Origin: Paramyrothecium sp. XJ0827
Taxonomy: Eukaryota > Ascomycota > Sordariomycetes > Hypocreales > Stachybotryaceae
Length of the DNA stretch: 64,000 bases
Assembly (NCBI GenBank): GCA_020881915.1
Contig: JAJFPB010000003.1
Coordinates: 4,960,001-5,024,000 of the forward strand
Direction of reading: 5' to 3'
Made by a program: the position numbers and the translations under genes. The notes under the pieces were generated by a model. That model made no database searches. It was not told where the DNA came from and worked only from the letters and a program-made list of their open reading frames with translations. Positions 1-11,870 of this stretch are shown piece by piece (positions within the stretch are counted from its first letter, which is position 1; each line of letters starts with the position of its first letter).

Positions 1-1741
1 CTGGTCGCTTTAGCAGCGGCTGCTTCCGCTGTCGCAAGCGAAAGGTAAAGGTAAGAAATGACATTGCATGCCTCCGCTCTCGTAAATCCCTGTCGGTATG
101 TCCAGACACTCATTGCTCTTCTCTTCCGTGTAGTGTGACGAATCGAAGCCCTCGTGCCAGCGCTGCGTTGTGTATGGGCAGCCTTGCCCAGGCTATACCG
201 ATCAGTTCCACTTCCGCTACAGCAATGGCGGTTTGGCAGGGGACGGCACAGATTCGGCCTGTTCGTCTTCGCCCAATAAGCCCGAGTCGCCGACCCGAGG
301 ACCCGTCCAAGACAAACCCCATAACGAGCAGGACAATGCCAAGACGGTCAAAACAATTATTCCACGTCACATTGACCATTGCCAGGACGATATTTCGCTC
401 TCCTATTTTGTGAACCGTTTCGTGTCACCAGTTGCCATTGATGGCTTCCCTGGGCACCTTAATTTCGTGCCCGCGCTCTTTGATCACAGCCATCACGGAT
501 TGTTGGAAACGGCTACCTTATGCGTCGCGCAAATGGCAGCATACAACCAGTCAAAGGATAATAGGTTCCGAATGACTTCCTATCAAAACTACGGCAAGAC
601 AATCAAAGACTTGCAAAAAGCCATTTCCCGAGACGAAGAGGCCAAGGACGACAGAATCCTCGCTACCGTCCTACTTCTCTGCATCTTCAAAGTCAGCCAT
701 ATTCCCAATTCGCGACTCCAAACAACATCTAATGTTCGTGTCGAATAGGATATTAGCGGTGAAAGTTTTGGCGATGCCAGCGAGCATGCGGCGGGCATAT
801 ACCATCTTCTGGAACTGAGGGGGCTTGAGCAACTCGCCACCAATACAGGGGTCGAACTCTTGATCTTTGCGCTTATGAGACTTGTGGGTTTTCTAAAGAT
901 GCAAGAAAGCCTTTTCGGATCACGAGATATTAACTGAGGCTAGCATGTGTACGCGTTCCTACATAACGATGACACCTACAACGACTTGGGGGGAGCTACT
1001 ACATTCCTTGGTTTGTTCGATCCTTTGGTCCATGGCATGGCCATTATGTCGCAAATATTACGACTCAGAGGTATTATTTTGGCCGATCTCGCCACCAAAG
1101 AACAGGACATACCGTTGGAGGGTGGGGACTGCTTTAAGATGACCACCGATGACGGGGCTGAGTGCATCTTCCAGGCCTGCTTGGAGGCTTTTCAAGAATT
1201 AGATAGTTGGGAGGCGGAAGCTCCAGGATATTGGGAACGCAACTTCCAAGGTCGAACCGCTCCGCCACCACTGGGTCGAGTTGCATCAGCAAGTCAATAC
1301 TATGACCCGGAAACAGCTTGCACGACAATTCTGTTACGCTCGGCTCGCCTGGTGCTTCTTTCGAGCATGTTCCACTACTTCGGCCGGATACACGCTGTTG
1401 GCGCAGATACTTTTCTTGCTGCGCTTTCGGATGACATACGCCTGACAATCGATGACATGTTAGGCTGCGTCCCCTACGCCATGAATACTGTGATGGGGGG
1501 CCAGCAGATCGAGTCCCTCCCTCACGATGGAGCGGCAGCCCTGGTGATCCTGCACTCGGTGAGGGAGATGACCCGCTGCGGGTTTGCCACCCCTGCGCAG
1601 ATGCAGACTGCACAAGAGGTACTGAAGCGGATATATAAAACTATCGGCCTGCAGCTGACGTCGGCAAAAGATGCAGACTGGACACATTTGCGCGTTAGTC
1701 ATGGCCAGTCGGCTTGTCAGACAGATAGGTGTGCGTATTAG
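1..1741 (+). CDS. Zn2Cys6 transcription factor with fungal-specific regulatory domain (5' end outside window)
   Basis: This is a nuclear DNA-binding regulator cut by the left edge of the window. Inferred exons are 1-50, 134-691, 749-883 and 944-1741, all in one frame, giving about 512 residues. The binuclear zinc cluster is visible: GCFRCRKRKVK is encoded before the first intron and CDESKPSCQRC, then PCPGY, directly after it, so all six cysteines are present. The rest is a helical domain like the fungal-specific (Fungal_trans_2 type) region, including LEQLATNTGVELLIFALMRL and a DTYNDLGG stretch. The third intron removes two in-frame stops at 935 and 941; its donor could be 884 or 888, so that junction is least certain, and the second donor (GTCAGC) is weak. 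The next gene is a P450 on the same strand, a possible but unproven target. Confidence 0.85.
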
Positions 1742-2343
1742 TCAAAATAAACAAATTTCACAGGCAATCGCAGCCAATTGCAATGTTTGACTGTCACAGT
1801 TCGAAAGATTGGAACGAGTGTTTCAGCACTGTTCCGCCACGAGTTGTTGCAAGGCTTTACTCTAAAAGGCCACGACTTCGTGGCCAGATATTTAAGCGGC
1901 TAGTGAGGTGATTGGTGACGTTTCATCTACGCATGACATGGCACTCGCAAGCTAAACCCAATGAGATGTTGCCGTGCATACGCCTACCGGAGACCGGAAC
2001 CAATACGCTGTGGCACTGATAAGTCGAATGTTGGAACAGGGAAATGATAAATGTCTTGGTTCTCCTGATGAAAACAAGGTATAGAGAAGCACACGCATGT
2101 ACGTAATCTTGCCAGCCTTCACGTGTCACACAATTTGAAGGCGATTCTCTGCGGATAGTGAAGCGAAAAGCTCACCTTTCATTTTAAAACTAGCCAGAAC
2201 CCACGAAAGCGCAATCCAAGTACGGAGCAGGGCAAAACCACCCCCTTGCCGAAACCGATGCTAACTCGTCATCTCCAGTTCCGAATCCCTCGGAATCACC
2301 ACTGAATCTTAGCAAGATCGCATGTTTTTCACGAGGCTACATC
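1742..2343. other. Intergenic region upstream of the P450
   Basis: No coding potential of note is seen. This stretch holds the regulator's 3' flank and the P450 promoter. I see no convincing repeat, tRNA or strong TATA element. Confidence 0.5.
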
Positions 2344-4156
2344 ATGACCCTTTTCCATCAATTGATCAGCCTACCTGGCTTGACGCTGGCTGCCTTGGCA
2401 GAATCGCTGTTGTTCACAAAGCTTTGTGGAGGCCAACTCCCGATTCAAACACGGCTTCCCGCTCTTGTAGGGATATTCCTGGCGAATTATGCCTGCTGGC
2501 CGATTTTTTGGTTCATATTGTATCCAATATATTTTAGCCCGCTTTGCCGACTACCAGGCCCAAGGGTAAGTCATTCCGTCGTCATCGATTTCCTACGTCC
2601 AAAGTGAAGCACGAGGCACAAGACACCTGCCATGATACATTAGTTAACAAAAACTCTCTGCTAGACGATCATCACACCTACTAATCGGTCACTGCTCGAA
2701 ACCAAAAGGCCGCCAGGCGATCTGTTCTTCGATGTCGCAAATGCGTATCCTGGCGAGGGGCTCATCTACCTGAGTCCACTCCAACGGCAGGTGTTGGTGA
2801 CGAATCCACGTCTGCTTGCGGATGTACTTGTCCACAATCCTTACGATTACATCAAACCGGCTAGAATCAGTGCGTTCCTCAGACACGTACTTGGCGATGG
2901 ACTCGTTGTCATTGAGGGCGACAAGCACAAGTTTTTGAGAAAGAACACGATGCCCGCATTCAGCTTCCGGCATATAAAAGACCTCTACCCCATGATGTGG
3001 GCAAAGGCCGAGATCCTATCTACAACGCTGAAGAGGGAAGAGCTGAGTTCGAGTAAGGAGTCGGCAGTAGTCGAACTCTCCACTTGGGCTAGCAAAGTGA
3101 CACTGGACATCATCGGTATTGCTGGCCTTGGCCGAGAGCTCAACACGCTTGAAAGATCAACCGACCCTCTCTCGAATATTTACGAGGAGCTGCTGGAGCC
3201 ATCGTCTGAAAAGCTCGCCTTTGTCTTGACTGCCTTCGTCTTTGGCGTATCCACAGTGAAACTGTTCCCTTGGAGAATGAATGGCATCTTCAACCATCTG
3301 ACCACATCGCTAAGCTCGATATGTCGAACTTTGATTCGCGACAAGAGAGATGCCATCATAAAAAACAAAGACGACCATTTTGATGTCCTTTCTTTGCTCA
3401 TCAAGACAAACAACTTTTCCGATGAGGAATTGAAGGACCAACTCCTGACATTTTTGGCTGCCGGGTGAGCAAAACTGTCGAGCCGTCTGACACTTCTTGT
3501 TGACCTCAGCTAACTTCCCATCTAGGCATGAGACTACATCGTCAGCACTTACCTGGGCGAGTTATCTGCTCGCCAAACACCCCGAGCTACAAGAGAAGCT
3601 ACGCGAAGAGGTGAGAGAGGCGCTGCCGGCCAACGAAACTATTGGGGCGATGCCAGACTTGGCTACCACATTGGAGCAGATGCCCTACCTCAACGGCATC
3701 ATGAATGAAACACTGCGTTTATATCCGACCGTCCCTTTGACAATACGGGAGGCGATTCGCGACACCAACTTAGGGAACCAGCCCATACCCAAAGGTACCA
3801 GCCTCGTGCTATCCATGTGGCTGATCAATCGGTCAACTGAGCTCTGGGGCCCTGATGCTGCCGAATGCCGCCCGGAACGGTGGATCACGGAAGCCGGCAA
3901 GCCCAATCAAAACGGTGGTGCAGCGAGCAATTATCACTTTCTGACCTTCCTTCATGGTCCGCGAAGTTGCATCGGGCAGGGGTTTGCCAGAGCCGAACTG
4001 CGTTGTCTCCTCGCCGCGCTTGTTCGCTCGTTCTCATGGGATCTCGCCATGGACGAGAAAGACATTCTGCCGAGAGGGGCCATTACCATCAAGCCCGCGA
4101 ATGGGTTGTATTTACGACTGAAACCTTTGGATGGCCTGACGGAGGTTGGCGCATAG
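2344..4156 (+). CDS. Cytochrome P450 monooxygenase
   Basis: A membrane-anchored haem monooxygenase of about 550 aa, normal for a microsomal fungal P450. Exons 2344-2565, 2665-3464 and 3526-4156 join in frame. The N-terminus is hydrophobic with several membrane-like stretches, followed by a proline-rich hinge (CRLPGPR). The I-helix motif AGHETTSSALTW is created across the second intron, the K-helix ExxR is ETLRLYP, and the haem loop is FLHGPRSCIGQGFA with the ligand cysteine near 3970. The overall pattern recalls CYP3/CYP5-like fungal clans, but I cannot assign a family or substrate. It sits between a Zn2Cys6 regulator and a secreted alpha-galactosidase. All canonical catalytic motifs are intact. 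Confidence 0.93.
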
Positions 4157-4727
4157 TGGTCTGCTCGTGATCGTGGTTGGGATGCGGCACTGGCGGCATT
4201 GAATTGACGAGTGCTCCAAATATCTGCCGATGGTCATACAGGAGCATGAGATGGAAGGAATATAATTTCTAAGGACTCACCATTGTTAAATTAGCACATG
4301 ATTTAATTAATGCAACAGCTCGTGACTTCAATCTTCGAGGTTGGTAGTATTTATCGTCGTCAGGATGCTCTGTTACACCCTCTCGTAGACCACGCGCGTA
4401 CAAAAGTGCGGAGAACGCGGTTGGAGCTGTCGATCCCTCCATCTGGTTACTCTCAATGTAAGTTTGTTAAAGCGTCTTACCCAAAGCGTGCTGTCCATGT
4501 GTCAGCACCGCTTTGCATTGTACGCATAGCCAGGGATTCTATTGGCTCGGCAGCAGTACGCAACTTGAGTCGGCTGACTCCTGTTTGCTGCAACCAACCA
4601 AATCAGGGTCCCAGGCAAGTGACGTACCATAAAACCGCACGCATAAGCCTACTCGTCTGCGATATCACTCACTGCTCAGTCCTCGGGTTCCTCGATTCTC
4701 AACAACTTGAGCACCGCTTAGTTCAAT
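4157..4727. other. Intergenic region upstream of the alpha-galactosidase
   Basis: Contains the P450 3' flank and the alpha-galactosidase promoter. An open frame from about 4310 has no recognisable protein features and overlaps the next gene's start, so I treat it as noncoding. Confidence 0.5.
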
Positions 4728-6329
4728 ATGAGACATTATATTCTCGCGGCAGTCTTCGCGCACGCCGCCATCGCGGTAGAAGCCAGCGCACCGAAGCTCG
4801 GTAAACGGCTCGACAACGGCTTGGGTCTGACTCCGCACATGGGTGCGAGTAGCTGGGTGAGTGTGGACCTCTCGCTCCCAGAGAGGTGAATTGATCACTG
4901 AATCCTACTAGAACGTGGCTCAATGCGACTCTGCTACCGAGAACTACACACTGGCTACTGCTGAACGATTCATCACACTGGGCCTGAAAGACCTGGGATA
5001 CTCGTACATTAATATTGATGACTGCTGGGCTATGAAGACTCGGGATTCCTTTGGCAACCTCGTACCTGACGCAGAGAAATGGCCTAATGGTATCAAATCT
5101 GTTGCGGACAAGCTCCACTCCATGGGCTTGAAAATGGGTCTCTACGGCTGTGCTGGAACTCTAACCTGTGCTCGCTACCCGGGCTCGTGGGGTTATGAAC
5201 TCCAGGATGCTAAGCGTCTCGCTGAGTGGGACATTGACTTCTGGAAGCACGACGCTTGCGAGATACCGTGCCCGAGCGAAATATCCCCCAATTGTCACAC
5301 CCGACCAATTTATGAAAAGATGCGCGATGCTCTGGCCAGTGTCCGGGACATCAAGAACATCCACTACAATCTGTGCCAGTGGGGCCAGAACAATGTCTGG
5401 ACATGGGGCAGCGGCGTGGCCAATTCGTGGAGGATGTCTGGAGATAACTGGCAGAATTGGGAGGACACGCAGAGGATAGCAAGCGAGGCCGCCCGCATTG
5501 CCCAGTATGCTGGACCTGGCGGCTTCAACGACCTGGATATGCTGGTATGTTTGCACCCGAGCATCATTTTGACTGGATTCGCTGACACTTATAGATACTT
5601 GGCAACAACAAACTGACAGAGACTCAAGAGAGGACGCACTTTGGTATATGGGCGATTTGCAAATCACCATTGGTTCTCGGCAACGATTTGACCAAAATCT
5701 CCAACTCCACCCTTGCTATCATTAAAAACAAGGCACGTTTCTTGCACGTCCTGCAATGCAATGCCGTATTGACTGACTCCCAAAAAGGGCATAATCGACA
5801 TCAATCAAGACAAACTTGGAAAAGCTGCTGCCTATTTCCGACCCCCTGGTTCCCCAGAACCAGTGTTCGCGAGGATCTACCCTTACTGGGCCGGCCCTCT
5901 CAGCGATGGCGTGGTCATCGGCTTGGTAGCCGCCGGCGGCGCGGCAAACCTCACGGTCAACTTCAAGGACGTCCCCGGTCTCGCCAATGAAACCTACAGC
6001 TGGAAGGAAATGTACAGCGGCACATCGGGATCCGGCACAAACGTCACTTTCAACCTTGCAAAGGATGACATGGCCGTCATACGGGTCAACACGACCCAGT
6101 CAACCGCGCAGGAGGTCCACGACCCGTCAACTAGTGTCGGGAGTGAGTGTATAGCTGTGATGAACGGGCAGTGTGGCGGCAAGGGTTGGAATGGGTGTAC
6201 ACGCTGTGTTTCTGGGACCACGTGTACATCCACGGATGGTGAGTTCTCGTTCCAAACCTGAAAGATGGCTGCTAACAGGACATAGAATGGCACTCGTTTT
6301 GTGTGCAGGACCGGATTGAACTGCTCTGA
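4728..6329 (+). CDS. Secreted alpha-galactosidase, GH27, with C-terminal CBM1
   Basis: Predicted to release terminal alpha-1,6-galactose from galactomannans and raffinose-family sugars outside the cell. Exons 4728-4856, 4912-5544, 5595-5732, 5788-6238 and 6286-6329 give about 464 aa. A signal peptide (MRHYILAAVFAHAAIAVEAS) precedes the barrel. GH27 hallmarks are INIDDCW, WKHDAC with the likely nucleophile near Asp157, and SWRMSGDNW with the acid/base near Asp221. An Ig-like C-terminal domain is followed by a CBM1 (NGQCGGKGWNGC...CTSTDEWHSFC), completed only after the last intron is removed. The third intron (5733-5787) starts with GC rather than GT (AAG|GCACGT), yet splicing there restores the frame exactly. 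The opening TPHMGASSW and the KHDAC signature are slightly divergent from classical family members. Confidence 0.93.
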
Positions 6330-6792
6330 GCGTATCTGCTTTCTTTGGTTCCCCATTCATGTAGCCTGACGATTGGATATTATTCTCGAGTCATCAAATT
6401 TCGCCCAGTAATATTTCTACGGGCTCATGGGAGGCGAATTTTTTCTTGAGTGGCTGGAAATGCCTGAAACGCTCGAAGTCCGCGGTGGGCCTCTGGAATC
6501 AATATGCATAGCCGTTCTTAACTTTGCAGCTACGTGATAGTAGGAAGCAGCTAGAATATCTTAAACTTGCGCGCTTTGCCTGCTGCTTCGGACTCACGCA
6601 TTCAAGGTGTTAGTTCCATGAACCGCCTGCTATGGCTATTTCATCGATAGCGAAGCCACACCTGTTGTCTAAACTCTTGATCGTTTTGAATATGACTGTA
6701 CTTGCCGAGAAATACTGTATCTATTAGATGTTGATATAATACCCAGACTTACGTGGGTTAAGTCTTCGAAGTTAAAAATACTCCTCAAACAT
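6330..6792. other. Intergenic region between convergent genes
   Basis: AT-rich 3' flanks of the convergent alpha-galactosidase and MFS genes. No other feature seen. Confidence 0.5.
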
Positions 6793-8313
6793 TCATGCTG
6801 AATCATCACCCTCGCTCGTTGTTTGGCTGGGCTTTTCTCGTTCTGGCATCCATCTCACTCCCACTGTGAATACCACGCCCAGCGGTATCAGCAACACCCA
6901 GGCCAGCTGTCCTCCTAGAATCTGCTCCCGCACACCAATAGCATAAATGACCGTTGATACTCCAGGGACGATGGCGCGAAGGCCACTCGCGGCAGTGAGC
7001 GCAATTGCGTTCAGCTCGCCTAGCACATGCGGGTCGGGGGACACGTCATTTATTGCGAGCTGGACGCCGGTAAATGCCATGGAAACTCCCGGTCCTACCA
7101 CAGCAACAATGGTGCCAATGGTCCAAAACCACGCAATGGCAGTGGGGCTACCGTCACGTAAGAGGGAGTTTAGGACCATGTATCCTGCAAAGAAGAAGGG
7201 GTAGACAATTGCACAGAGCTCCAAGACGCCCTTGGTGCCGAAACGGCGATGCAGGATCGGAAAGGCGATGAGAAGCCACAATGCCTGACTCACCCCTTGA
7301 ACGGCCATGTAAGCAGAGATAAGCGATGAGCTAAACCCCATGCCACCAAGGTCAACAGGTGTATATAGGACTACTGGCATGATTGCGGTGAACACAAAGG
7401 CGAGAGTCATGACGTGATTGTACAACCAGAGCGCGAAGCCTACGCCTGGAGACTTGATCAGCTGCCACATGGATGGTTTGGCTGCAGCTGGTTCAGTTTC
7501 CGTCCCATCTTCCTGGTCATTCTTCTCTGGCGGGAGAGTTTCTTGGAGGCAGATGGCGCTGACGATGGCACAAATGAGGCTCATCAGTCCAACCATGAAG
7601 CCGGCCAAGGCATATGGATATTCTTCAAAGAAAGCTATCCCCTTGAAGACACCAGGATACTGCGTGACAGGGTCCGCAAGGCAGCCACCAATAACTGTCC
7701 CGATGAAGAGACCCACATTACCACCGAATGCGAACCAACTGAAGGCCCGGGCTTGCGTTTTCGGGGTGCTGTGGTCGGCAATCATGGTTCGGATAATGAG
7801 GCCTGATCCGGAGAACACGCCGGCTAGGGATCGGAACAAGAACATCTGCGGCAGCGTCTTCGCCATGCAGAAGAGCACAGGGCCGACGGCCATGCCGAAC
7901 AGACTGATCAGAAGGACGGGTTTCCGACCTACCCGGTCGGCAAGGCGGCCCCAGAAGATCAGGACCAGCATCTGAGTTGCCGAGAAGATGGACTCGATGA
8001 GACCGCTGTAGAAGCCCACGTCTGACTTAGGAAGATGTCCGTTGCGCTGCACCATTTCAGCAATAAACGGGAATATCGAGAAGAAGGCGATGGGCTCCAT
8101 CATTCGCGCGTAGCACAACAGCAAGACCTGCATGACAGGCAAAGGCTTGTCATCTGCACGCTTAACGGTCGCAAGGGCCGGGGGCACATCCTTTACTGGA
8201 AGGGCGCCTTCGGTGGTGCCATTTGGCACAATGTCCTCTCCACTGAGCAGAGGCGTCGTTTCCGTCGTCTCAGTGTCCTGCCGGACATTGCGGCGAGTGG
8301 CTGATTGAGCCAT
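6793..8313 (-). CDS. MFS transporter, DHA1-like (12 TM)
   Basis: An integral membrane secondary transporter of 506 aa without introns. The start chosen is the first ATG (8313), opening MAQSATRRN; there is a polar N-terminal region containing TTPLLSGED, a vacuolar/plasma-membrane MFS style tail. The loop 2-3 signature WGRLADRVGRKPVLL is intact and is followed by the expected twelve hydrophobic segments, with a central charged loop (PPEKNDQEDGTE). The pattern resembles fungal members related to the plant ZIFL/tetracycline-resistance-like group (proton antiporters for drugs or small acids). The substrate cannot be deduced. It is transcribed away from the neighbouring small secreted protein region and convergently with the alpha-galactosidase. 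Confidence 0.9.
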   Translation of the reverse strand: MAQSATRRNVRQDTETTETTPLLSGEDIVPNGTTEGALPVKDVPPALATVKRADDKPLPVMQVLLLCYARMMEPIAFFSIFPFIAEMVQRNGHLPKSDVGFYSGLIESIFSATQMLVLIFWGRLADRVGRKPVLLISLFGMAVGPVLFCMAKTLPQMFLFRSLAGVFSGSGLIIRTMIADHSTPKTQARAFSWFAFGGNVGLFIGTVIGGCLADPVTQYPGVFKGIAFFEEYPYALAGFMVGLMSLICAIVSAICLQETLPPEKNDQEDGTETEPAAAKPSMWQLIKSPGVGFALWLYNHVMTLAFVFTAIMPVVLYTPVDLGGMGFSSSLISAYMAVQGVSQALWLLIAFPILHRRFGTKGVLELCAIVYPFFFAGYMVLNSLLRDGSPTAIAWFWTIGTIVAVVGPGVSMAFTGVQLAINDVSPDPHVLGELNAIALTAASGLRAIVPGVSTVIYAIGVREQILGGQLAWVLLIPLGVVFTVGVRWMPEREKPSQTTSEGDDSA

Positions 8314-9287
8314 TGTGGCGAGGCGAGGTTTGTTGCTGTCCGTCCCAGCCACGACACGAGTCAACAGAAAATCCTGCGCAGGTACGTCGAGAGAAGGACA
8401 CGTCGCAGGAGACTCGATCGGAGCGCTGCTGTGACGAAAGAAGTTGAGAAATGATATCTCTCGGAAATTGGATGATTGATTTGGTTATAATGTTATCCAC
8501 TTTCTCGTTGGTGATTATATAATCAGACAAAAGTTCCCTGTGATGCGGATATAACAGTGAAACGTGAGCATGTCCGGCACCCACTGCATTGTCCTGGCTT
8601 CACTGTATTATCTGCTAGTAAGAGAACGCAAGAAGCTAGTTTGCAAAGAGCGAAAGAGGCCTGTCGATCCCGGGCCCGGTTTTATGGGCCGTTGCATTTC
8701 TGGCCATCTGTCCAGGCTCCTGTTTCCTCTTCTCTCTGACACCGATAACAGAAAGGCTCGACGAAAAGTTCGGCATCCAGTCCGCCCAAGTAAACCACGA
8801 CTGAGGTTTTGCTTTTCTTTTCTCTCTCCCTCGGGCTGGCCCATGAGACGACCAGGTAGTGGATGCAAATACAACGAAACACATCCAGTAGGAATTGTCT
8901 GATACTCGGAGCATCAGATACAGCCGCAAAGTCAACAGTGAAGATATGTGCAATGAACATAATGTGCAACGAGGCACCTGAAATGCTTGAAACATCTGTT
9001 CGATCATAAACTTCGATGACGATGGATTACGATACGAGAGAACGGATCCTTTAGTACACTGGGTGTCCACCCAGACTTTCGGCCGGCTTCATTGGCTGCT
9101 CACGCCGTCGGCCCTATTGCTGCAATTGCATTGAGAACCAAAATCATCAAAACATATTATTCACTTAACCTAATCCAGGTAATCCGATGCCACTTTCTGA
9201 GTTGCTGTTGTTTTCCGAGCTAGAATAAGACATGACAAGAACCCGGGACATGTGTCCTGCAGTGTCCTCCCAGAGTGACGCATCCGC
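8314..9287. other. Intergenic region, MFS promoter side
   Basis: Contains the promoter of the minus-strand MFS gene and the 3' flank of the small secreted protein. Short overlapping open frames on both strands look like chance frames. No RNA gene or repeat seen. Confidence 0.45.
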
Positions 9288-9662
9288 CTAACAGCGGTAT
9301 GTACATTTCCAGCTTCTGGCCCCGGGTGCTGTCGCGCAGCTCTTTGCGACCCAAGCGTTAGACGTCCGGGCTACCTCGTGCTGGCAGTTGTCGTCCGCGT
9401 ACATGTAGCAAGTTGTACCCCAGAAGAAAATGCCCTGGGCTGAAACACTGCTGATGGGCTTTTCGTAGACCTTCATGCAAGTGTGAGAGCACTGGTTCAG
9501 TCAGCAAATGGTCTTCGCAGTCATCATATCATACAATATTGCACGTACATCGGGAGTGATCGACCACACTTGGTCGCCTCCGCAATCAGTGCCAGAGAAA
9601 ACAGCGCCGGTCTGAGCAGCCACCGTGGTAGCACAGGCAAGGATAGCGAGGGAGAAACGCAT
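9288..9662 (-). CDS. Small secreted cysteine-rich protein, 105 aa (effector-like candidate)
   Basis: Not recognised as a named family. Two exons (9662-9549 and 9491-9288) are joined by a 57-nt intron with donor GTACGT and a GCTGAC branch site next to the CAG acceptor. The first 16 residues (MRFSLAILACATTVAA) form a clean signal peptide; the mature protein starts near Gln17 and has eight cysteines, an even number suited to four disulfides, ending in WKCTYRC. Its size, secretion signal and cysteine content match fungal apoplastic effectors or antimicrobial-like proteins, but function is inferred only from this architecture. A TATAAA element lies about 120 bp upstream of the ATG. The first exon is short enough to be missed by simple gene callers. 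Confidence 0.8.
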
Positions 9663-9780
9663 ATTGCTTGCAATTCGGGTAGAATAATGAGAAGCTTCGG
9701 GTTTAAAACGAAAAGGATCTGGAGGGATGTCTGCTGGTGACAGTGAATAGGATTGAGCTGGTACTGACAGTCGATTACTC

Positions 9781-9786
9781 TTTATA
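9781..9786 (-). promoter_or_regulatory. Probable TATA box for the small secreted protein
   Basis: TATAAA read on the minus strand, about 120 bp upstream of the ATG at 9662. Position and sequence fit a core promoter; not otherwise supported. Confidence 0.4.
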
Positions 9787-11474
9787 TGAACAGCAACTCA
9801 AGATAAACACCCATGCAAGATGAGGATGCTTAAAAATAGCCCCAGGCGAAATTGTATGCCATGACCTTGTCAGCTAATTGTCGTGGGGCAACACCCGAGT
9901 CAGCTTGGCGGCGATTCCTCTTTTTGGATCTACCGATCCTATGACGGAAATTCGTACCCTGGCAAGCACTCAACGCTCAAAGTCTTCGGATTTGTCGAAT
10001 CCTCGGAGTGTTGCGAGAGAGATAACATTCTACGAGGCAAGTCTCGCTTCCATGTCATCATGAAATGGAATAGTTCTCAATTCACGAAGTAAACAAGAAG
10101 CAGACTATGGGTTGACGGCCGGAAGGGGCGCGTCAGAGAATGTTATAGAGTACTCAACGTACGCGATATGCCTTCCATTTCTTTTCCAGAACCTGGTATC
10201 AATTCGCATCCATAGTCCGAGGATCCGGCGCCTGTGAGCCAACGGCACGAGACCCACAGGTTAGGTCTTACAAGCGCCTGGGGTTCTTTCGCTGAGCCCC
10301 CATGCAGCACCGCGGTCGTATTCCTATGAGCCTGCTCCTTGGTTTATGCTCAAGCATGTTGACGAACAATCCGGGACGCAGTGTCAGGAGACGCCTCGTT
10401 TTGCCGAAAGCACCAACGCATGCATACCTGTTGGAACGACCTTGTTTACTGACTTCTCAGGGTAAGCTTGTCAGGGGTCTTGTAGTGGTCCGCGTCTGAG
10501 CCACAAATCCCCTGTAGCCGCCGCTAAGTCTAACTTGCTAGATGGCTCGATTCTAGGTTAATTAAATGACACTAACACCGGGAAGGGGTAGCTTCTCGGC
10601 TGCGGTCTGCCAGTGCTGAGGCGGTGATTAACAGGATGCGAGCCCCGGACAAGGACGACAAGGCCATCCGTACTACCCTCGAGCAAGTTAGAACTGGCCC
10701 ACTTGCTCAAGATTCATGGCTGACGAGGGGAAGTGCATAAGTCATTCGCGTTCTCAGGTACTATTTCTTCTGGGCATATACGGCTGTCCGGAGAACAGAA
10801 CCAAAAGTTGTTGCGACGCTGCCGGCGCTGCCGGCGCTGAGATGAGTGTGATGGCAAGGAGTCCGCTTTTGAAAACAGCTACCAGTCGAGGTAGGGATAT
10901 TTCTGGAAATGTATGAAATAATTATCTGCCCAGTTTAACTCTTTCGATCGTGAGACTTCCGCCGTGCGAGCATAGCTATGTCTTCCTGCATTCCGGAGAC
11001 ACACTCAAATTGAGACCGCTAATGGCGGCGCGCGCAGCTCAACTGTCCCCTTCCTCATGCGCTTCAGCCTTTTTGAGACTGTAGGACGAATCGCACGCAA
11101 CCCTATTTTTGTCGGCTTCAGACCCGGCTTCTTCGCCATCTACAAATACAGGCAGGTTATCAGTCCCACTCGCATCGATCCATCGTGTTAGCAGCATGCC
11201 TGTGTATGGGCTATGAATCGAGCCTCGTCAACATCAGGCCTAGTGGTCTTTACACCAATTGAATACCGTTTTTGCCATATCCAACGCGAAGAACGTCTTG
11301 GCTTCTGGCGCAACATCACATCTCAGGCTCACGCGGCTGTTTGTAAGGAGGCTCCTTTTGAAGTAAAATATTAAGAATTACGGGGAGTTAAGCTGAAATA
11401 GATTCTTTCGCCTGTTCAGGCATGAAGAGACTACCCTTCTGTATTCCGTTTTCCCACGAGCAGGCCTACACCGC
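9787..11474. other. Gene-poor region
   Basis: About 1.7 kb with only short unsupported open frames. A frame around 9883-10092 (containing SSFWIYRSYDGNSYPGKHS) looks faintly protein-like but has no signal peptide or family match I recognise. Nothing else is supported. Confidence 0.4.
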
Positions 11475-11870
11475 CTATGTGAAGCTGACCCTCGTTCCGT
11501 CTCGAAACCGCAGAGCCAGCGTCGGTATTTCTTCCCACGGCCCGGGATCGCGACTCTCCAGTTTCTGAAATCTCTGGACCAGGCGGGTTGTGACATATCC
11601 AACCACAATTAGGGCATATTGCTGGCCGATGCAAATACGCGGTCCACCATTAAATGGCAAGTAACCCCAGCTAGGCTGAAGTTTCCCACTTTCCCAGCGC
11701 TCAGGACGAAATTCATCGGCGTATTCTTCGTAAATATCGAGACGTCAATGCATGGCATAAACACAATTTGTGTTCCCTTTACCACCAACACCGGCGAGTT
11801 GTCGTCTTTGCCATCACCAACTGGCAAGACCGAGGGGCAATGCATGTGAATTCCTGGACAAATCCCCCTT
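11475..11870 (-). pseudogene. Decayed C-terminal fragment of a CYP52-like cytochrome P450
   Basis: Only the last ~130 codons of a P450 are visible. From high to low coordinates they read: a region with VLPVGDG and KGTQIVF (before the meander), a frameshift, then a frame with DEFRPERWESGKLQPSWGYL, the intact haem loop PFNGGPRICIGQQ and the ending RDGTRVSFT plus a stop. The order LPVG...KGTQ...FRPERW...W-GYLPFNGGPRICIGQQ...ESRDP is typical of the CYP52 (n-alkane/fatty-acid hydroxylase) family. Breaks: a one-base deletion near MHR and an in-frame TGA directly after Met-His where the family has Arg. No N-terminal half, I-helix or ExxR was found upstream, so it is a truncated relic. Confidence 0.8.

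Noticed and set aside
9878..10092. Possible small secreted protein gene
   Set aside because: Frames overlap and change; no signal peptide, no good start or splice sites.
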